Positions 58,483 through 64,000 of a stretch of 64,000 bases of DNA are shown piece by piece; positions within the stretch are counted from its first letter, which is position 1; the number at the start of each line of letters is the position of its first letter. This DNA is from Typha latifolia (Eukaryota; Streptophyta; Magnoliopsida; Poales; Typhaceae): NCBI GenBank assembly GCA_019914945.1, contig CM034105.1:3100001-3164000 (forward strand), written 5' to 3'. The notes below the pieces were generated by a model, which was not told where the DNA came from, did no database searches, and worked only from the letters and a program-made list of their open reading frames with translations. A program made the position numbers and the translations under genes.

Positions 58483-59406
58483 CTACAGCCCTATAAATCC
58501 ACTCGAAATTGATCGATCTCGAGAGAGATCGAAGATCACGAGATCAGGATCCAAAACCCTCGTTTTGATAGGCTTCCAACGCCGGATCTCGATGGAAGCA
58601 ACGGTTTTGGGGAGATCTAGTGGATCCAATGAGAGATCAGAGGGGTAGAGGGATGGGGAGGATTAGGGTTTCGATTTGGAGATGGGAGCGAGAAGGTAGA
58701 GGAAAGTGAGGGGCGGAATGGAGAAAACGAGGGAAGGGAGGGAAATTATAGTTCGGATAGGCATGGAGGGAAGGCGTGTGGGGAATATTAGAAACTAAAA
58801 AAGAAAAACAAAACAAAACAAATCTATAGTGTTTGAGTTACGGAAGACGATCCACCGTCCGTTAAGATTCTCTTAACTATCTGACGATCTATCGACTGCC
58901 ACGTATGCGCCATTACTCTATTTGTTGCGTTGTGGGGCTTGCATTGAGAAAGTGCCGTGTTGTAGCTTAGTGTAAGAAATTTTGTCGTACAAGTATTGTA
59001 ATTGGTTACATGAGTATATATATATATCAACCCTCACATGAAATGTCATAGAATCTTAGTATTCTAGGCAACTTATATATGTGAATTTACTAGGTTGGGT
59101 CATATTTTATCAATATATATTTGATGCTCTAGTGCTTGATATGTTGTTTTTATTTGTTATACTTAATTTAGCCAAGTGTATGATTATTATCAAAAGCTCA
59201 TTCTTCTTATTCTCGGTCTATTCTCTTATTTGTGTATCAAACTCTTATGTTATTGAAATTTATTGCCTACCGCTTTCCTTTGTACAAAACGTTATCAAAT
59301 ATTAATTTCAATATCTATGGTGAGATTCCAACACAAACCTCTCATATTCCGATACAAAGTCGACTGACTGGATTCACGGCTCGTTTTGGATCCAATAGTC
59401 TCCAAG
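58483..59406. other. E2F promoter and divergent intergenic region
   Basis: Contains the E2F 5' UTR (GC-rich, purine-rich to about 58760), then AT-rich DNA with a short (TA)n near 59017. I see no convincing E2F self-binding site. It separates E2F (-) from a possible rightward gene at 59407. Confidence 0.55.
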
Positions 59407-59977
59407 ATGGGTCTTTTCCAGGATTCCAGTCTGGCCCAGTTAGGTGGTTTGGCCCATCTCGTGGAAAACGATCTCGTCCTCGCCGCCGTAAACATTACGA
59501 ACGCCGTTCTCTTCCCGCACCCGCCGCAGTTAACAGTTCACCGTCTATCTTCTTCGCCAGGTTTTTCAGCACCAGAGAATTGCTACCTATTTGTTGGTAT
59601 GACTTTATTGGTGGCGGAAAATTGAATAATAGACCTGATTTAGCCAACCATTATTCGAACTTGAAATATTTTCTCCCGGGTGATTGTTTACTTTATGTAA
59701 TTTTTGTAATCGAGGAGATGGTCTCTTGTTCATCCTTGTATCTGTCCTTTTCTATGCATATCTAACTTTGCTTGCAGTTTAGTCGATAAAAAGTTTGAAC
59801 ATTCTTTGTTCTACAAGAGAACACTTTTTTGAAGTTTTAGGCGTTGTTGGTACTCTCTTTTACCATTCTATCATTCCTTCAGTCGTTGAAGGCAAAGGTA
59901 TGGGCAACAGAGCAGCAGCAAATAGATAGAATTCTTAATCTGTTGTCGAAGAGCTCCCATAACATAATGTCAACAAG
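59407..59977 (+). CDS. possible 5' exons of an unrecognised rightward gene
   Basis: A GC-richer open stretch from ATG 59407 (MGLFQDSSLAQLGGLAHLVE, then NDLVLAAVNITNAV) has possible donors at 59560/59561 (CCAG|GT) and 59596/59597 (TTG|GT). A second coding-like stretch from 59883, after a ttcag acceptor, reads SLKAKVWATEQQQIDRILNL, then LSKSSHNIMSTR, and ends at a possible GC donor (AAG|GCAAGC at 59978). The two candidate donors are in phase 1, but the second stretch reads well only in phase 0, so the splicing is unresolved. No family is recognised. It could be a small conserved plant protein or a degraded gene. Confidence 0.35.
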
Positions 59978-62263
59978 GCAAGCTTTCTGATTTGCTAGAA
60001 TGTTACTTTTTCTGGTTAATTAGAGATTTTCTCTTGGCAATTATTAATAATATCTATACTTCCTAATGAAAAATCAAATGTTGGAGATATTTTTATGGAA
60101 AAATCTTGAATCATTTAAGCATTATCTATACCATTTGAAATATAAGCACTCAAAAATTATAGATTGTTGAGGAACTATGTAATTCATTGTTGGCAACCAC
60201 AGTTAAACGATTTAGGGATCCAACTTTCATTTGTTTGAAGCAGCTTTCACTAGGACAGTAGAAGGGTGACAGGGCTGGTGTAATTATATAAGACAAAGCA
60301 TGAAGATGGAAGCTAAAATTTGCTATCCGCAATGATTATTTTAACTAGATTTTCTATACAAAATGATTTTTTTATAAAAATATTTCTTTTACTTCTACAT
60401 CTGCAAGGCCATGGCCTCAGTATTCATTTTTATGATTTTCTTTTCTGAATGCAACTGTCCACCACATCCATGGTGTTTTTTCCCTTCCTATCTAGATGAG
60501 CTTCTTTTCATCGGACCTTTGCTTTTTGGGCACATGCCACATGATGGATGTTTGAGGACATTTTTGCTAAATGAGGGGCACTTTTGTGCAGATAACGCAG
60601 CAAATTGTTTCTACTGCTGCCTTTGTTGTACTTTAAGACAGATGAATAACTGATTGGGTTTGATTGAGGCACAAAGTAGGCCACTGATTTTTTTTTTATA
60701 TAAAACAAAAAAAAACTAGTTTTCTTCTTTGTATAAGAATATTTGCATGGTTTTATATGACTTGCTCATGGTACATAACTGCAAAGAATCAGAGTGTTGG
60801 ATGGATATTTAGCTTTTCTTACATTTTTCAAGATCTTTCTTTATTCACTTCTTTTGTAGCAATGCTAGGTGCTTTTGTCTTACCGATAATATGACTGCTC
60901 TTTGTATGTCTTTAGACTATCTGTTAGCGTTAACTTTTGACTGCAACTAAGATTCTTGAAGAGAAGGGAACATTTCAGATTGGAATTAGCTGAAATTCTT
61001 GTCTATTATTTCTGAAGCCATATGAGACAGCAAACTCTTTTTTATGCAATGAGGAAAGGACCTCTTTGCTCATCAAATTATATAATAATCTTAGCGAAGA
61101 AATTAAAACTCTTGAAATATTTTACATATAACTAAGAAAACATGATGCTTGTCTTTCCATGTGGAGGCAACAAATGTAGGTGAAATCTTCTGATATATTC
61201 CCTTCATTGAGCAGGAATTTTGACAACACTAGAAGGCAAAAAATGGAGAGGAGAATTTACTGCGTCTGGTTTAAACAAAGAAAATGATCATTGAATTATC
61301 TGGAATGATTAAAAGTGGAATAAGAGAGGATAGACAGATAGTGAATCTAGCAGTCTACTGTTCAGTTTCTCAGATTATTGCAATATATGCGAAACTTTAA
61401 TTGTATGTTTTTTTTTTCCCTTTGAGTAATTTCAGTTGTCCTAATGATAATAACAGAACAAACTTTGCATGTTTATGAGCGGTCGAAGTGTGCAATCTTA
61501 TTGAGCTTCAGTGCTTTATGATTTATGTATCCTTTTGTTACCGTAGTTGAATTAGCAGCTATAATAAGACATCTGATCTTATGCTTGTTATAAGATTTTC
61601 CAAGCAACATCTTGAATGCAACATTCATCTGGTCTGAAATGTTTTTTTTTCCTTGACTTGTCTTGGGAAGTCTATCGTTATAGGTAATAGTGAGTGGAGA
61701 GTGGAAGAGAGTGTCATATTTTCCCCTCAGATGTTTGTGCATTATGTTCTTCCACCCATCTCGTAAGGCATTTACGGAAACCATGGATGCTGAAAAATTT
61801 CTGCAAGTAATTTGTGTATGAGAATAGATATAGGAGCACTGGAGTAGTGTTGCTTTTGAGCTGCTTGTTGAGCACATGCAATCCACTTTCCACCACAAAA
61901 TCGACTTTAGACCCAGATTACCTCCCTCACAAGAAAAGCACAGTTCTACAGTTCAATATACTTTCACAAATCTCCAGCAAGAAAAGCAAATTCCTAAAAG
62001 AGAAAAAGAGTGAGAGAAACTAAAGCAGACAACAACATCCATATACATAGTCAGCTCTATACTCACATCCAACAGATTCGAGCTACCAATACTGACCCAA
62101 ACAAACTCCTCCTCCTCCTCGCCTCCTCATAGCAGCTCTTCTCCTCCTCTTACTTTGTCATCTCAGTATTTCTATCCAGTTTTATTGTCCAACCAGCTCC
62201 AGTGTTCCACTAGTTTCTGTAAGTATTCAAGTCACTCACCGTCACTAGAAAGATACATATAAG
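59978..62263. other. spacer upstream of the SMAX1-like gene
   Basis: AT-rich, without a recognisable exon, though later exons of the gene proposed at 59407 could be hidden here. The segment 62040-62263 has a CTCCTCC-rich tract at about 62106 and is the probable SMXL 5' UTR. Confidence 0.5.
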
Positions 62264-64000
62264 ATGAGAGCTGGTGGTTGGATGGTGCAACAAGCCTTGA
62301 CACCAGAAGCAGCAAGTGTAGTAAAGCAAGCAGTGGCCCTTGCTAAGCAGAGAGGCCATGCCCAAGTCACACCTCTCCATGTTGCTAACACCATGCTCTC
62401 CTCCTCCGCTGGACTCTTGCGCACTGCCTGCCTCCAGTCGCGGTCCCATCCCCTCCAGTGCAAGGCCCTTGAGCTATGCTTCAATGTGGCGCTCAACCGC
62501 CTCCCAGCCTCTTCGTCCTCAGGCTCGTTAATGGGACCTCACCATGCCTATCACCACTTTCCATCCCTCTCCAACGCCCTGGTTGCAGCGTTTAAGCGAG
62601 CACAAGCCCACCAGCGTCGGGGTTCGATCGAAAGCCAGCAGCAACCATTGCTTGCAGTGAAAGTAGAGCTGGAGCAGCTCGTCATATCCATCTTGGATGA
62701 TCCTAGTGTGAGTAGAGTAATGAGAGAGGCTGGTTTCTCTAGTACACAAGTGAAGAGCAATGTGGAGCAAGTAGTCTCTTCTCAGACATGTGTTCCTACC
62801 CACGAGAGCAAAAATAGGCCATCAGACCAAGTGAAGAGTGAGGATGTGAAGATTGTTCTGGAGACTTTGATGAGCGGAAAGAATAGGAGTCTTGTTGTTG
62901 TAGGTGAATGCTTAGCTACCTCAGAGGGTTTTGTTGGAGAGCTGATGGATAGATTTAAGAAGGGAGAGGTCCCTGTGGCATTGAGGAGCCTGCAGTTCAT
63001 GAGTCTCTCACTCTCATCCTTGGAAAAACTGTCAAGGGAGGAAGTAGAAAGTAAGATTGGGGAGCTGAGGTGCCTTGTTAAAAGCTCTTGTATTGGAAAG
63101 GGGGCAGTTCTGTACCTGGGAGATCTCAATTTGGCAGCTGAAGATAGGGCTAGTTGTGGGGATAAAGGAAGAAGCATGTATTGCCCTTTAGAGCATTTCA
63201 TTATGGAGCTTGGAAGCTTAGTCTGTGATGGCACTGAGGGTGACAATGGACAAGGGAATATTTGGCTTATGGGAATAGCAACATACAAGACCTTCATGAG
63301 ATGTAAGGTTGGCCAACCTTCACTTGAGACACTTTGGGGTCTTCAACCAATAATTCTTCCTGCTGCAAGCTTGGAACTGAGCCTTAGTCACGACAGGTAA
63401 AGGCTTTTCTATGGATAAGTTGAGCCATAATAATTTAATAAACGAGCAAACCATACAGTATATTTTATTTATGATCATTCCAAATACTAACTTACATTAT
63501 TAATCTTATATCTTTTACTCTGTTCTTTATTTCTTATTCGTGCTAATTCTAGTGGAGTAAGGTTGAGAGCTAGTTTTTTTTTTTTTTTTTTTTCTTTCTG
63601 TAGGCTCTCTGTCCGTCTCCAGAGGAGGCTAAGAAAGTGGATAATTTATACTGATATAAATTTGAACTCAGTTACTCTCTTTTTTCCCCACTTCTTTTCT
63701 TCTCTTTTATGGCCTCATCTTACATTCTATTAAGTTGATTTGTCCTCTAAATCAACAAAGTATAATGTGAAACTTGGTGTGAAATTAGTCGCGTGTGTAA
63801 GTGTGTATATTAGTCCCATTGAATTGGAATAGCATGTCGAAACTGAACTATTATATAGTTTTTTTTTTTGTCATAATCTTTTATTTTCTATTCTTTCAGT
63901 GGTCTACAACGGCAATGGAGAAGTAAGACGCTTGATGTTGGATCCTGTTGGCATTCTCCAAAAGATGGAATCGGGAATGGTCAACTTATTTGCCTTGCTG
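62264..64000 (+). CDS. SMAX1-like protein (SMXL3/4/5 type), 5' part
   Basis: A Clp/HSP100-like nuclear repressor; the SMXL3/4/5 group acts in phloem development and is not degraded in response to strigolactone or karrikin. Exon 1 is 62264-63396, followed by a GT-AG intron (63397-63899); exon 2 runs from 63900 past the window end. The double Clp N domain occupies about residues 8-170 (WMVQQALTPEAASVVKQAVA, HAQVTPLHVANTML, ALELCFNVALNRLP, LSNALVAAFKRAQAHQRRG, VELEQLVISILDDPSVSRVM). The first ATPase-like region begins with VKIVLETLMSG and continues to GNIWLMGIATYKTFMRCK. Exon 2 resumes in frame as SGLQRQWRSKTLDVGSCWHS. The subgroup call rests on resemblance to SMXL4/5 in the N domain and the YKTYMRC-like segment. 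The second ATPase region, including any degradation motif, is outside the window. Confidence 0.91.
63574..63593. repeat. poly(T) tract in SMXL intron 1
   Basis: A 20-base T run in the first SMXL intron. Confidence 0.95.

Overview
This window is plant nuclear DNA, most likely from a monocot. It carries several plant-specific families (CASP, OVATE, GIR-type repressor, SMAX1-like, ILR1-like amidohydrolase), GT-AG introns and AT-rich non-coding DNA. The monocot call rests on strongly GC-rich single-exon genes beside AT-rich introns, so it is an inference; I cannot name the species.

Layout: 616-2484 (+) is the 3' part of a VAMP714-type R-SNARE with a GC-AG intron. 3838-4698 (+) is a Casparian strip membrane protein. 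5899-11738 (+) is the decapping activator DCP1, with a SINE in its longest intron. 12589-14609 (-) is SDR copy 1. 14.9-20.06 kb is two tandem blocks, each with a broken fragment of an IAA-amino acid hydrolase gene interrupted by one LTR. 20.07-20.3 kb is a duplicated last exon of DCP1. 20982-22996 (-) is SDR copy 2. 25128-28868 (-) is the intact IAA-amino acid hydrolase. 31449-32453 (+) is a third, more distant SDR with different intron positions. 35664-36011 (+) is a GIR1-like repressor. 38128-38913 (+) is an intronless CAF1 deadenylase. 42785-43411 (+) and 46882-47466 (-) are two convergent OVATE family genes. 51134-51556 (-) is an unrecognised gene. 52700-58482 (-) is a 13-exon E2F. 59.4-60.0 kb may hold an unrecognised gene. 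62264 to the end (+) is the 5' part of a SMAX1-like gene of the SMXL3/4/5 type.

The main structural story is at 11.6-27.1 kb. An ancestral order DCP1 - SDR - spacer - hydrolase was tandemly duplicated with breakpoints in the last DCP1 intron and in hydrolase intron 2. The first copy then lost hydrolase exons 4-5, took an LTR insertion in exon 3, and had a 2.5 kb sub-block duplicated again. Two intact SDR paralogues result; their protein differences cluster in the substrate-binding loop.

The genes are otherwise functionally unrelated, as expected for a plant chromosome arm: mRNA decay (DCP1, CAF1), hormone metabolism and signalling (ILR1-like, SDRs, SMXL), and growth control (OFPs, E2F, GIR). 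I see no new multi-gene system. The novelty here is in genome rearrangement and paralogue divergence. Exon coordinates were derived by hand from splice sites and family conservation.
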